Of a DNA stretch of 64,000 nt, positions 25,947-36,090 are shown piece by piece. Under the pieces are notes generated by a model. That model did not search any database. It saw only the letters and a list, made by a program, of their open reading frames with translations, and was not told the DNA's origin. This DNA is from Boswellia sacra. Its lineage: Eukaryota; Streptophyta; Magnoliopsida; Sapindales; Burseraceae. The stretch spans positions 558,001 to 622,000 of the forward strand of contig SNVD02015981.1 of the NCBI GenBank assembly GCA_013180625.2, written 5' to 3'. The translations under genes were made by a program, and so were the position numbers. The first letter of the stretch is position 1. Each line of letters starts with the position of its first letter.

Positions 25947-27067
25947 CTGCAATAACATCAATTTACAGAAAACATAGGTAAATGTCCACACAGGAGGAAG
26001 ATTATTCCAATAATGAGACATTTAAACTTTAAAGATCTCCTTTATCTTTTACTAAATACAGGCTACCCTGGGTGCTCTAAAATTATCCCCTGAATTTTTG
26101 GAATGCCTGAGAAACCTCCAAAAAATTTCATATGAAGCCTCCCTTATTAGGCAGGGTTATGACAAATTTCTAGACCACACTGGGCTGCTAGTATTTTGGT
26201 CACGTTAGGGGAGGTTAGAGAAATATTCCTTGAAAAAATATACCAGCTAGGAAATAAGAAAAACAAAGGGAATCAAAAAACTACAATCATTGATTTTCAA
26301 CAGTGACAATGTAATTAATAAACCTGCCAAAGACCTGATTCATAAAGTGTTTGGGACTGACACCTTGGGAAACAATCTTTTTACCGCCCATTTAACATCC
26401 TCTATTTTAAGACCAAATAGAAAGCCTGATATACAAAGTCTAGAAGTCAGTGAAGCATCACAAATAAAAACAAATTGCTACACATATAGACCCACCAATT
26501 TAATTTGATGACAGTTCAAAGACTGTCTCCTCGGACATATCAGAACAAGGGGAAATAGCGGTTCAATCTACAAGATCTATTTGCACATGATTCCATCAAT
26601 TTTTTTCTTTGATATAACCGTTTTTCACCATTTTAATTACAAAATGGAAAATCGCTTCCACCAATTTAAGAAAAAAAAAGAAAATATAAACAAAATGATA
26701 GGACCAGATTTACAAAGCTCAAATTCATTTTTGCCCCCTATAATTTCTAGTAAAGCACCAGATGTACCTCCATTTGTTTAATTACATTAAATGGCTAAAT
26801 ATTTATTTATTTTCTAATTATAATTAAGGAATATCTAATAGTTAAATTAAAATATATTTTGAATTTAGTAATGGCAGGACTTGATTCATAAAATTTAAAC
26901 CCTAATTGGAGTGTAATATCAAAATAAGAAAATAAGACTAAATTTGACACATAAGACAAGAAGCAAAAAAGAAAGAAAAACAAGAAAATTACAAATTTAT
27001 TTATTTATAAGAACAAAATTATAGCTTTTTAATTAAAAACAATTTTAAAAAATAAAAAAATTGAAAC
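25947..27067. other. CACTA 1 interior between captured genes
   Basis: AT-rich DNA between the EDR2-like and ESP1-like pieces. It presumably includes intron sequence from both captured genes. Frames at 26290-26508 and 26581-26781 on the + strand resemble nothing known to me. Confidence 0.45.
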
Positions 27068-27352
27068 CTGAAAAAGAGCTTTGGTCAAGAGAGGGTTCTG
27101 AATTAGGATTTGTCTCGCTTGTTGCTGGTTCTGTTCGATCAACTTCTGGTTTCACCATAAGAACAAAACAAATAATAAATAATAAAGATATAATTAACAG
27201 ATATTGAATATTTTCTATGAATATTGAGTGAGAAAGAGAGGAGGAGAGAGAGTGTGTGCCTTCATTTGAGACATGATGTCGTACAACTAGTTTTTTGACA
27301 TTCCGGCGAGGCTCGTCGGTACGCCATCACCGGCTACTTGCTTTCCCGCCAT
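27068..27352 (-). pseudogene. ESP1: Captured 5' end of an ESP1/CstF64-like gene
   Basis: ESP1 is the plant CstF64-like 3'-end-processing factor that lacks the RRM and starts almost directly at the hinge domain. Exon 1 (27352-27260) runs from an ATG through MAGKQ, SLAGMSKN and LYDIMSQMK, 31 codons, with a stop where the family has Gln after SKN. Exon 2 (27145-27068) encodes LIEQNQQQARQILIQNPL and TKALFQ, 26 codons, and is followed by a good donor. The intron between (27146-27259) ends in AG, but its donor reads GC, perhaps decayed from GT. The domain matches the CSTF2 hinge. Later exons are absent. The fragment sits at the right end of the CACTA element in the same orientation as the EDR2-like exons, where it could supply a promoter and leader for the rest. 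Confidence 0.88.
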
Positions 27353-27729
27353 TGTCTGTGCCTCTGAGAGAGAGAGACTGTGAGATGGAGCCCAATTGGG
27401 GTTTTCAGTAAATTAACGGATGAAATGGTGCTACAAATGTCGAAATGTCGGCAAAGAGAAATGAGGGAGATGATCAGAGTGAGAATGAGAAAGACTATAG
27501 GAGAAGCATGACAAGAGTGAGTGAGGGAGAAGATAGTGACGGCTAGGGCAACAAAAAAGTGAAAGAGGGAGTCAATTTATATGAGTGGCATTTTTGTAAT
27601 TTAGGAAAAAGGGGAGAGTGACATATAAATGAAAGCTTGGGTTTGACTTAGGATACGTGACACTCCCTTTTTTAAAATGACATATATTTCATAAAGGTAG
27701 TGACATAAAAACCTTAATTTCTTGTAGTG
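27353..27729 (-). other. Right end of CACTA 1, possible captured leader
   Basis: Purine-rich on the + strand, so CT-rich on the coding strand, as in plant 5' leaders. It includes TGCCCTAGCC on the - strand at 27541-27550. A similar word occurs near the right end of CACTA 2 (47844-47853). The final 130 bp have GTGACATA-type subterminal words. Confidence 0.5.
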
Positions 27730-27732
27730 TTT

Positions 27733-29857
27733 GCTTTACCTTGTTGTTCATGTGTATAAGGACATGCAACTCTAGATTCAATGCCATTTAGTTTTAGGAA
27801 ATCAGAAAAGGCTCTATACTCACCACCCCAATATGTTTGAATGCATTTAATCTCTCTTTCGAATTTCTTTTCAACAAAGGTTTTGAAGTTCTTAAAAGTG
27901 ACAAACACTTCAACCTTACTTTTCAAGGGATAAATCCAAGTATACCTACTATGATCATCAATGAAATGTATATAGTACTTAAAACCAGAACTGGAAACAA
28001 TTGGTGCTGGGCCCCAAATATCAGAGTGAACAATTTCTAAAATGTGTTTTGTTTTACTGACAGATTTATGGAAAGATAAAGAATGAGACTTTCCTAGTTG
28101 ACAGGCATCATAGAATTGAAAGTTTTCATTGCTATTTGAAGACTCATTACAAGTTTTCAATATTTGATGCAGAACTTTACTTGATGGATGTCCTAACTTT
28201 CTATGCCAAACACTAAGTTTTTCCATAGTAGACAAGCAATTTGGAACTGTGCAAATCAGATTACAAACTTTAGGCTCTTCTGAATTGCACTTAAGAAAAG
28301 ACAAACTATTCATACTGTTATTAAACTCAGCAGCAAAACTAGAATATTTTTGACTTCTTAATTGAGGACTGGACAAAGATGTAACTGATCTTCCGGAGGC
28401 TGGATTGATCTGATATAATCCTTCTTTAATTCTCCCCTGCAGCAGAACCCGGTGGGTGTGTTTGTCCTTCACAAGACACATATTAGAATGAAATTCAATG
28501 TAAATTTGATTGTCTTGTGCAAGTTTAGACACACTCAGTAAATTTTTGGTAATTTTAGGAACACAGATATTCTTCAAGTTTAAAGAAGTGTTCTTAGTAT
28601 GCAAAAGAGAGTGTCCTATATGAGAAATGGCTAATCTATTTCCATCACCTACTTAGAGAGTTTGTTTACCTTTGTATTCATTTCTCACATTGAGAAGTGA
28701 GGGGTCTGCAGTCACATGATTTGTAGCCCCACTGTCAGCATACCGTTCCTCATCTCCAACTGTTTCTAGTGAGGCTATAAAGGCTGATGAACTTCCTTGT
28801 GATCCATGCCAGTTTTACTGCTGCATAGGCCTTTGCCAATTTTGTGATTGAATTGATCCGAACTACTGCTGAAATTATTGTTGCCTATTGTTTTTATTTT
28901 TGCTTGATGAACCCATGTAGCTGAGATCAGTTCTATAGAAGCATATGGAAGCTGGATGACTAATTTTACCACAGATCTGACATATTGGTCGTGAGTTACC
29001 TGCTCTGCCACCTCTTCCTCTAGCACTTTTTCCATCATTTCCTCTACCGGACCCTTGGTTTTAATTCAGATTGTTGTTATGTTTTCCCATTGTAATATTA
29101 GCTGATGCTGTATTCAAGTTAAGATTGGAAAAAGTGTTTAACCTTTCTAACCTATTCTCATAGGTGAGTAAAATTGATTGAAGTTCCTGCCATGAGATAT
29201 TATCTCTGGACTGTATTTGGACAACAATTGGTGTATATTCACCATCTAAGCGACGAGTAACAAATGAAATTAGGTCACTTAATGAAACAGGACTACCAGC
29301 TATAGCCAATTTATCAGAAATTTTCTTCATGGTGATGAGATAGTTACTCATACTCATGGATCCCTTTCTAGTTATTTGCAGATCAAATCTAAGGTTTGCA
29401 ATCTGTGATCTATTTTTGATACCGCATAGAGTTTCTAAAGGCTTCCACAAATCACATGAAGAATTTTGTCCAATTACCTGAGCAGCTAATTGTTCTGTAA
29501 CTGATCCAAGAAGCTAGCCTTTCAACAGATTATCAATTGTGACCCACTCTTTATATTCGGGGTTATGCTTTAACTGAGAGGAGTGAAGCTAAGATTCCCT
29601 TTCATCTTCATGTGCAGTGACTGGAATGAACTCTGCTAGGCAAGCTTTTGTTCCTAGAACAAAACATCCAAACGTTGTCCTCTAAGAGTAGGCAGCATCA
29701 TTTCTTTCCAGATGATGAAGTTATCTTCATTCAGTTTCATTGGGAATGTTTGATTGAGAGAGCTGCCAAAGGGTGAGCTTCCACTTAGAATATTAGTCTG
29801 AGAATGAGAATCAGAATTTCTGCTTGTTGAGGATCGATTATGGAAGCTTGATGCCAT
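27733..29857 (-). pseudogene. Copia 1 gag, protease and integrase N-terminal part
   Basis: Read right to left. Gag starts at about 29857 (MASSFHNRSS). It has UBN2-type gag at 29450-29061 (ISWQELQSILLTYENRL) and a CCHC zinc knuckle CQICGKISHPASIC near 28990-28940. The protease region has the active-site motif DSGATNH near 28740. Gag-pre-integrase and the integrase core lie at 28604-27733 (HRKLGHPS, IHFIDDHSRYTWIYPL). A catalytic integrase Asp (normally in IQTDWGGEY) is Tyr here. Several stops and frameshifts break the frame (for example near 29510, 28800 and 28650). The frame ends at the CACTA insertion and resumes at 20278. Confidence 0.9.
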
Positions 29858-29871
29858 AGCGAGGGCCAGGT

Positions 29872-29883
29872 GCTCTGATACCA
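29872..29883 (-). other. Primer-binding site of copia element 1
   Basis: TGGTATCAGAGC on the element strand, abutting the 5' LTR. It is complementary to the 3' end of plant initiator-Met tRNA. Confidence 0.9.
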
Positions 29884-30227
29884 ACTTGAAGAATAATCTC
29901 AACTCAAGTTCATCCTTGAGTGAGCAGTTTCTATTTATTGAAGGAAGGATTACATCAACCTTTTACACATGGCTAACATCAGACTATCCAGCAAATAGTC
30001 TCCAATAAGCAAAGAGAAGGTTGCTGACTTACAAAACTTACTTGCCAGAGTGTAATGTTCTGGAAGCAACACAAAAAGAAAAAAAAAAAACATATTTATA
30101 GCTCATGACAGTTTTCCTTAACTAATTGTTAACTAACTGATACCTAAGGAAACCAAGCATAATTGAAGACTGAATTAACTAACTAATTCACTCATCCTGT
30201 ATAAGTGATAAATAAGCTGCCTTAACA
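29884..30227 (-). repeat. 5' LTR of copia element 1
   Basis: Counterpart of 17536-17876, with about 20 substitutions and a 3-bp poly-A length change. The target duplication TGTAA follows at 30228-30232. Confidence 0.93.
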
Positions 30228-30232
30228 TGTAA

Positions 30233-31329
30233 TATTCCAGTAAGAATTTAGCTTAGGGGAAACGATCGTGATCATTACTTAATATAATTTTTTAATCTAT
30301 ATATGTTCACGAAAATCCTTTGGCAAAGATAATAGTCAATTGCCCAAATTATTTCTTTGTGTGATGGTAAATATATGTCCCGTATCTATTGGCTAAGAAG
30401 CCCCTGCCTTTTGTTTTAAAGTAAGAGCAAAGTTATAATAATTTTAAAATTTGTATTTGATCAAGAAAATGATGGTGGTTGATAGTTTTGAAGATAGTTA
30501 GATTTTGTAATGTTGAAAAAAAAAATATCCATAAAAATTCGTAAAAATTTTGCTAGACGTTTTTGAATTTTATTTCTAGTAGTAGTCGTTTGAAAACGCA
30601 TATGTGTAACACAGAAATCGAAACTATCAAACATCCATTACCTTTAGCGTATATAATACTAAGAAAATGATCACTTTATCACAAAATTTACCAACTAATA
30701 ATTCTTGAAAATGGAAAAGAAAGGTGGAGGGTTTCTCATGATTGAGGGAAGACAGTGATGATTCTTCGTGTTAAGTGATTATAATGGGGGCTAGCATGAC
30801 ACTCTTACATTCTTAATTTGTAATATAATCCTTCGTATGACACCCTTACATTATCCATTCATCAATAAATCAATTATTTGTCTGTTAAGGTGTTATGTTG
30901 GCCAGTGGGTGCACATGAAATGTATAAGAGATTTTTGGGAAGGAAGATAGAGGAGACACTACTTGTTTGAAAATGTAATAAGCTAGGCAAAAGTTTAGAT
31001 TGGTATAGCTATAGGTACGGAGAAGTGCCAACATATTGTACTATTAATTTCAGTAAATTTTAACCAAATGACCCCGTTTCCCATCCCATGATTGTAAATG
31101 ACTCCTTTCTTAAAATTAACTATTTTTGACCCTTTTAATCAAGTGAAAACATAAAAATACCCTTTAAAACTATAAAAATAACAAAACTGGAAATCAAACC
31201 TATTTCACCTCGGTCTTGGCGTCTCCTCACCTCCGTTGCTGCTCACTTTGATCTAAAAAGAACTTAAATTGAGTTTTAACTATTTTTGTTCAAAACACAA
31301 ACACCAAACTATGCAGAGACGTTTCAGAT
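30233..31329. other. Gene-free DNA between copia 1 and the eIF4A piece
   Basis: Ordinary AT-rich sequence. No protein similarity or repeat end was recognised. Confidence 0.5.
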
Positions 31330-31822
31330 TGAAGTGTTCTGATCGATGTCTCCATGGGTAGTAGAGACTGTATGGTCATGACTTCTCATATCATCTTGTA
31401 AAAATCATAGAGTGTTTCAAGTTTCCACTTTTTTTTCTCAACATGGACACAAAACAGTTTGATACCCTCAAGGATGAGTTCATCACGCTTAACCAAGATC
31501 CTCACAGGCTTGTTCATAAACTTCCTTGTAATTTCCAAAGCTTCAAGTGGCATTGTTGTAGAGAAAACCTTAACATGAACTTTAGCTACATGGAGCTAGA
31601 AAATATCATAGATCTGCTGACCCGATCACCAAAATTAGAAAGCAAAAATAATCAAGCTGCAATGAGATTCTCGAGATGAATAACCAAAAAAAGGCTGCCA
31701 ATCAAAGTATATTATGCTAAACCTGGTCCTTGAAACCACAGGAAAGCATTTCATTAGCCTTATCCAGCATAAACATCCTACTGTAATCAGGACGAAGAGA
31801 CTGCCTACGCAGCATGTCTAAT
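31330..31822 (-). pseudogene. eIF4A (DEAD-box helicase) gene fragment
   Basis: Two exons of an eIF4A translation initiation factor gene are readable on the - strand. The first (about 31822-31723) encodes [11 protein letters not shown], then motif II, where the family's DEAD has become DKAN, and ends GFKDQ. A 109-bp intron (31722-31614, GT-AG) follows. The second exon begins IYDIF and contains [20 protein letters not shown] and WKLETL. A further stretch reads SHDHTVSTTHGDIDQNT after an internal deletion. Normal eIF4A has about 410 residues; under half is present, with stops. The intron shows a DNA-level copy, not a processed pseudogene. Confidence 0.88.
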
Positions 31823-31849
31823 CAATGGTATGAATTTTGAATGTTGTTG

Positions 31850-32180
31850 ACAATTCCTGCACGAATGGGTCGTGCAAGTAGCACGAATGGGTTATGTAAA
31901 AAATAGTGATATTTTTATGTTGTTCAAACGTACTGCACGACCGAGTGGTGCAAAATTTTAGATTTCACTTTTTTGCACGATTGGATTGTGCAAGTAGCAT
32001 GTCTGGGTTGTGCAAAATCTCACAATTCATGCAAAATTCCACAATTAATTTTCTAACACGAGTGGGTCGTGAACTAGCACGACATAGTTGTGCAAAAATA
32101 ATAGTGAGCATTTTTATTTTGTTTTCAATTACTGGATGACTTGGCAGTGCAAAATTCCAGAACTCATTTCTTTGCATGAT
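31850..32180. repeat. GCACGA/TCGTGC inverted-repeat array
   Basis: At least five degenerate copies of a palindromic unit close to GCACGAnTGGGTCGTGCAA, spaced by about 50-80 bp of AT-rich DNA with shared words (AATAGTGA, TTTTTATGTTGTT). Further copies lie at about 33645-33715. The arms GCACGA and TCGTGC would fold on each other. The origin is unknown. Confidence 0.7.
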
Positions 32181-32525
32181 GAAATTGCATTTCATTACCA
32201 TGCAATTATCATGCAATCTCTTCGTAGTTATATGTATCTCAAGTAAGGGAATGTATTCATAGGCTGTGGCTTTTGATATCTTGGTCATACAACTTATTAT
32301 GGTTGCATCCATCTTGGAGATTGTGTGAAGTCTTGTCAAGGCAAAATAACCTTAGATTGACAATTCTAGCCTAACTTCTTGAATTGGTTCATAATTTTTG
32401 GTTGGTTGATGTAGTTATTGACCCTTGTGTGCAACTTTATTAAATTGTCAATGTTCATTTTGGATGTCCTAGAGTGTATATACATTAATATTAATAGAAT
32501 TCATGTCAGATATTTTTCTATATGC

Positions 32526-33200
32526 AGATATGCTATTCATCCTAATCTGGCAGCTATTGAGTTGATGAATGAGCCTCTTGTGCCTGGCGTGGGTTTAAGA
32601 AGCCTTAAAAAGTTCTATAAAGCAGGCTATGAAGTTATTAGGAAATACACCTCAAGTGCATATGTGATATTTTTGAATCAGTTGGGAGGTGATCCGAAGG
32701 AGCTCATTCAATTTTCAAGGACCTTTAGTCATGTAGCCATTGATGTGTATTATTATAACCTCTTCTGCAAGGGTTTTAACGGTATGACCATACAACAGAA
32801 CATTGATTTCATCTACAACAAACAAGCTTCTAATCTTAGTTCTTTGAGCATATCACATGCTCCTCTGACTTTTGTTGGTAAGTCAGTATTCCTTATGTAT
32901 GCAAAAAATTTACCAATTAATGTTATGCTATTTGTCACAAGTAAGCACCATTAATCGGGTTACGATGTGATTCATATTGCAAGGGAATGGACTCGTGAAT
33001 GGAAAGTGAAAAATGCATCAATGCAAGATTACCAGACATTTGCAAAGGCTGAACTTGATGTTCTTGGGTGTGCCATTTTTGGATGGGCATATTGGTCTTA
33101 TAAGTATGACTCCAATCACTAGAGTCTTAGGTGGATGATTAAGAACAATTATATAAAGCTCTAGGGTCCTACTGCTGTCACATTTAAGAGCTGGATTTAG
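32526..33200 (+). pseudogene. GH5 glucan 1,3-beta-glucosidase fragment
   Basis: The piece matches the catalytic domain of plant GH5 glucan 1,3-beta-glucosidase-A-like proteins. It reads RYAIHPNLAAIELMNEPLVP, which includes the family's NEP with the acid/base Glu, then SLKKFYKAGYEVIRKYTSSA, then QNIDFIYNKQAS, SHAPLTFVG. After an intron-like gap with donor GTAAGTC at 32877 come EWTREWKVKNASMQDYQTFA and FGWAYWSYK. Stops occur after SNH, after IKL and after KSWI, and the reading frame shifts across the intron join. The N-terminal half of the enzyme is absent. It reads opposite to the neighbouring eIF4A piece. Confidence 0.85.
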
Positions 33201-34202
33201 GAAAGGACAAGTATGTGCACCAATTTGAAAATGTCAAATTTTTAATTAGCAATTTATGCCTATTGACTTTTAGGTGAAGCTAATGATGCTTTCTTTGTCA
33301 GACAATCAACTAATAAGCAATGCTTAATTAAGTAAATGCAAGGACTTTCTTTACCCCTTGGCGAAATTACATCAGAAAAAAGTGACTTTTAGATCTATAA
33401 ATTCAAAAATTCTCTCAGAATTTTCTATATCCTTTAACTTATTCCTTCTGAAGGGCTCGATTTGATTGCAAAAGACTCCAATTGTTTACTTTGGGTTATT
33501 TCTCCAAGTATGCAGTTTATAGTTGAACATGAAGTGGTTCCCTTACTCTTATTTTTGATGCACTCAAGTATAGATCAGAGTGTTTTACAATCCAATCAAG
33601 TTTATAGTTGAACATGAATTGAGTATAGATCAGAAGATAAGTTTTTGCATGAATGGGTCGCGCAGTAACACGACCTAGTCATGCAAAACATCAGCGAATT
33701 TTTATGTTGTCTAAGCTAAATGGTGATTGTACAAATTAGTATTAGCATCTAAAAAAAATTACTGACTACTAATTACTATTTGACTATATAATTATACTAG
33801 TATTAATTATATCTTAGATTACATAATTCTTAATTTAATCCAAACTATTGTTACTCATAATAATTCTTATTGTCAATAGTGTTATAAAAATTTCTTTTGG
33901 TGTTTAAGATTACCATAATGGGATACTAAGAATTTAGCCTTTATTAATTTGGTTTTTAAACTTTTTTTTAATATTTATAGATATCAATTTATATAAAAAT
34001 AATTAAAAAAGCTTCTATTTAGGTCTTTTTTATTACATATTCTATTAATAATAATGTTAAAAGTGTATTATTCCTTATAAACTTGTTGATTGACAAACTT
34101 TCAAATAATTGATAATACAATTAAATAATTTTTCAATAACATGTTGATTTAATTTCAATATAATGTCAATAATATGATTGACATATGTCAATTAATTGAC
34201 AT
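33201..34202. other. Gene-free DNA before copia element 2
   Basis: AT-rich. It contains another GCACGA/TCGTGC-type unit at about 33645-33715. The last five bases, GACAT (34198-34202), look like the left target duplication of copia 2. Confidence 0.5.
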
Positions 34203-35106
34203 TGAGAGTTCTGGAGGTATGCAGTTATAAAAAATATAACAGTAAACTATAAAGTAAATCGGCACAGGAGAATTTTTACGTGGTTCAGTTATAAAATCTA
34301 CATCTACGGACAGCTATAGAGCTGCAATTCATAAAGTTCTTGTTTGTACAATCTTTAGGACCTTTTATAGTGCTAACTCGCTCTCACACATTGACCTAAT
34401 TTTTGACAAACAAAATCTTCGTAAATATCTTAAACTCTAGTGACACTACCCACTCTCTGTCACAGATAACTTAACAACACACTGTTAAGTTATACATAAC
34501 ACCAGATGTCTGAAACAGAATTACATAAACACTCAACCTTCAAGTTATCCCAAGTGTCTACTAACTCACTCAGACTTAATCAACAACTCATGTATGATTT
34601 TTAACTCTCATATATGAATCAAAAGACTCAAAGAATTAAATCAATGAAGACATTCCTTTTGCGTTGAAGCTCTCTTCTATGAATTCATGGAATGCAGAAC
34701 TCAAAACTCTCTCATAACCAAATCAGCCAACACATCAATCTCTCAATCACATAATCAACCGCCTGAATAGCTTTGTATATATATAGTGAGAGGTCTGACC
34801 AAAATCTCCTAAAAATCCTGTAAAAATTCTAATCAAAATCATATTAGGATTAGGAGAAATAAAATACGAAGTGTTATAAACAAACTCCAAAAGGAATTAG
34901 GACAAATAAATATTCTCCTATTCTAATTAGGATACAAGATATTATATCATAATCTAAAGAGATATTTATTACAAATCAAATACTTCCTAAAATATAATTC
35001 TAGAAACATTAAAATAGGAATAAAAATAATATTTTTGTTTTATCACAAGTTGATCAAAACTCATCATGTGCATGGCACATGCAAATGTAGTAGACTTTGA
35101 CACCAA
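34203..35106 (-). repeat. 3' LTR of copia element 2
   Basis: Aligns end to end with 41044-41946, with clustered substitutions in the first 300 bp on the + strand and closer identity beyond. A TATATATAGTGAGAGG stretch near 34775-34795 is shared by both copies. Confidence 0.93.
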
Positions 35107-35637
35107 TAATCTCCCCATTTTTGGCAACTTATAATGAAAACACCAAACTGTTTCTGATCAGAGAACATCACACATGATAAGTCAATCATAACAATAAGCT
35201 ATCATGAAATAGCAAACAGAAATTGTCATGTGTAAGGAATTAACTAGTAAGCTGTTACAAAACTCATAACAGAACACTGTCAGAATAAGTATATGCTGCA
35301 ATCAAAATGACTTTGTCAAACTGATCAAGCAACACACTTTAATCACTTCATGATCAGAGCAATTATATCAATCAATGCAATCAGATCATGATCAAAGCAA
35401 AACATCCAAGCAAAACATTCATCAAATTAAGATATCTTGAATGCACACATAAAGCAAACATAAGAAGTTCTTCTCACTCCCCCTTACTACTTACTTACAT
35501 CCCTTGAGAAATAAGCAACAAAAATATAAACAAAACAGAAGTAAGTAACCACGGTAATATCAGACATAACAAAAAGATCAAAAAATCAAAAAACTCCTTG
35601 ATCTGCCCCTTGATTTCAGCACAAGTGCCAAAAGCAC
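35107..35637. other. Copia 2 region between last ORF and 3' LTR
   Basis: Contains the polypurine tract (about 35107-35125) and about 500 bp without a recognisable frame. Confidence 0.6.
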
Positions 35638-36090
35638 TTAACAAAGTCTTGGAGACTTTCGAACGGGAGGTTGTTCTTTAGCTGTGTCAAAAGAGGTGGT
35701 AGTGACTTCAGCTACAATTCTTTGAATCTCCCCATTATGTCTTTCTGCACTGGTTTTTGTTATGGGTAACTCAACAGCAGGTTGTTGAGTACGGTTACTG
35801 GTCTGCAAAAAAAAATTTCCAGAACAGGAAGAAAGAAACAAGATACGGGACAAGGAAGAAATTGTTGTGGGAGTATGGAATGAACAAGAGAAGCCCAAAA
35901 CCGATTTGTAATAAACTAGGCCAAATTTAAAAACAAGTTTGTTTTTAACAAAAATTAATGTCAAATTTATTTCCAAAACCGTTTCATAACTGACATTAAT
36001 GGACAAAAATTCAAATTTGAATAAGAAATCTAATAGAAGAAAACTTATGATATTGCAGATACAATTAATATAACAGTAAGCAGTGTTCAT
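35638..36090 (-). CDS. Extra ORF after copia 2 RNase H, unrecognised
   Basis: An open frame of 150 codons after the pol gene. The first half is hydrophobic (ISFLLLDFLFKFEFLSI). The second half is polar and ends PPVRKSPRLC. Sireviruses often have an additional, env-like reading frame in this position, but I see no specific motif to assign it. It could be translated or merely fortuitous. Confidence 0.4.
   Translation of the reverse strand: MNTAYCYINCICNIISFLLLDFLFKFEFLSINVSYETVLEINLTLIFVKNKLVFKFGLVYYKSVLGFSCSFHTPTTISSLSRILFLSSCSGNFFLQTSNRTQQPAVELPITKTSAERHNGEIQRIVAEVTTTSFDTAKEQPPVRKSPRLC

Larger units (their letters stand above)
20282..27729 (-). mobile_element. CACTA transposon 1 carrying captured host gene pieces
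   Basis: A class II element with ends CACTAAAAC at 20282 and TTCTTGTAGTG finishing at 27729, flanked by the 3-bp duplication TTT (20279-20281 and 27730-27732). Removing the element and one TTT gives an uninterrupted frame in the host copia integrase, which confirms both borders. Inside, all on the - strand, are ESP1/CstF64-like exons (27352-27068), ten EDR2-like exons (25946-22232) and a DUF4218 remnant of the transposase gene (about 21379-21051). The Transposase_21 catalytic domain is absent, so this is a non-autonomous derivative. It is comparable with gene-capturing CACTA elements described in soybean and other plants. Confidence 0.93.
17536..30227 (-). mobile_element. Ty1/copia retrotransposon 1, split by a CACTA element
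   Basis: A complete but decayed LTR retrotransposon read on the - strand. Its LTRs lie at 29884-30227 (5') and 17536-17876 (3'), flanked by a 5-bp target duplication TGTAA at 17531-17535 and 30228-30232. The primer-binding site at 29872-29883 reads TGGTATCAGAGC on the element strand, matching initiator-Met tRNA as in most plant copia elements. Gene order is gag, protease, integrase, RT, RNase H. RT wording such as YMVQPEGYV and YGLKQTPRAWF suggests the Ale/Retrofit group; that is inference. Comparing the LTRs by eye gives about 20 substitutions in 341 bp, so the insertion is not recent. A 7,448-bp CACTA transposon sits inside the integrase coding region. Confidence 0.93.

Noticed and set aside
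26290..26781. ORFs of 72 and 66 codons inside CACTA 1
   Set aside because: They are on the strand opposite the captured genes and show no family resemblance or splice context.
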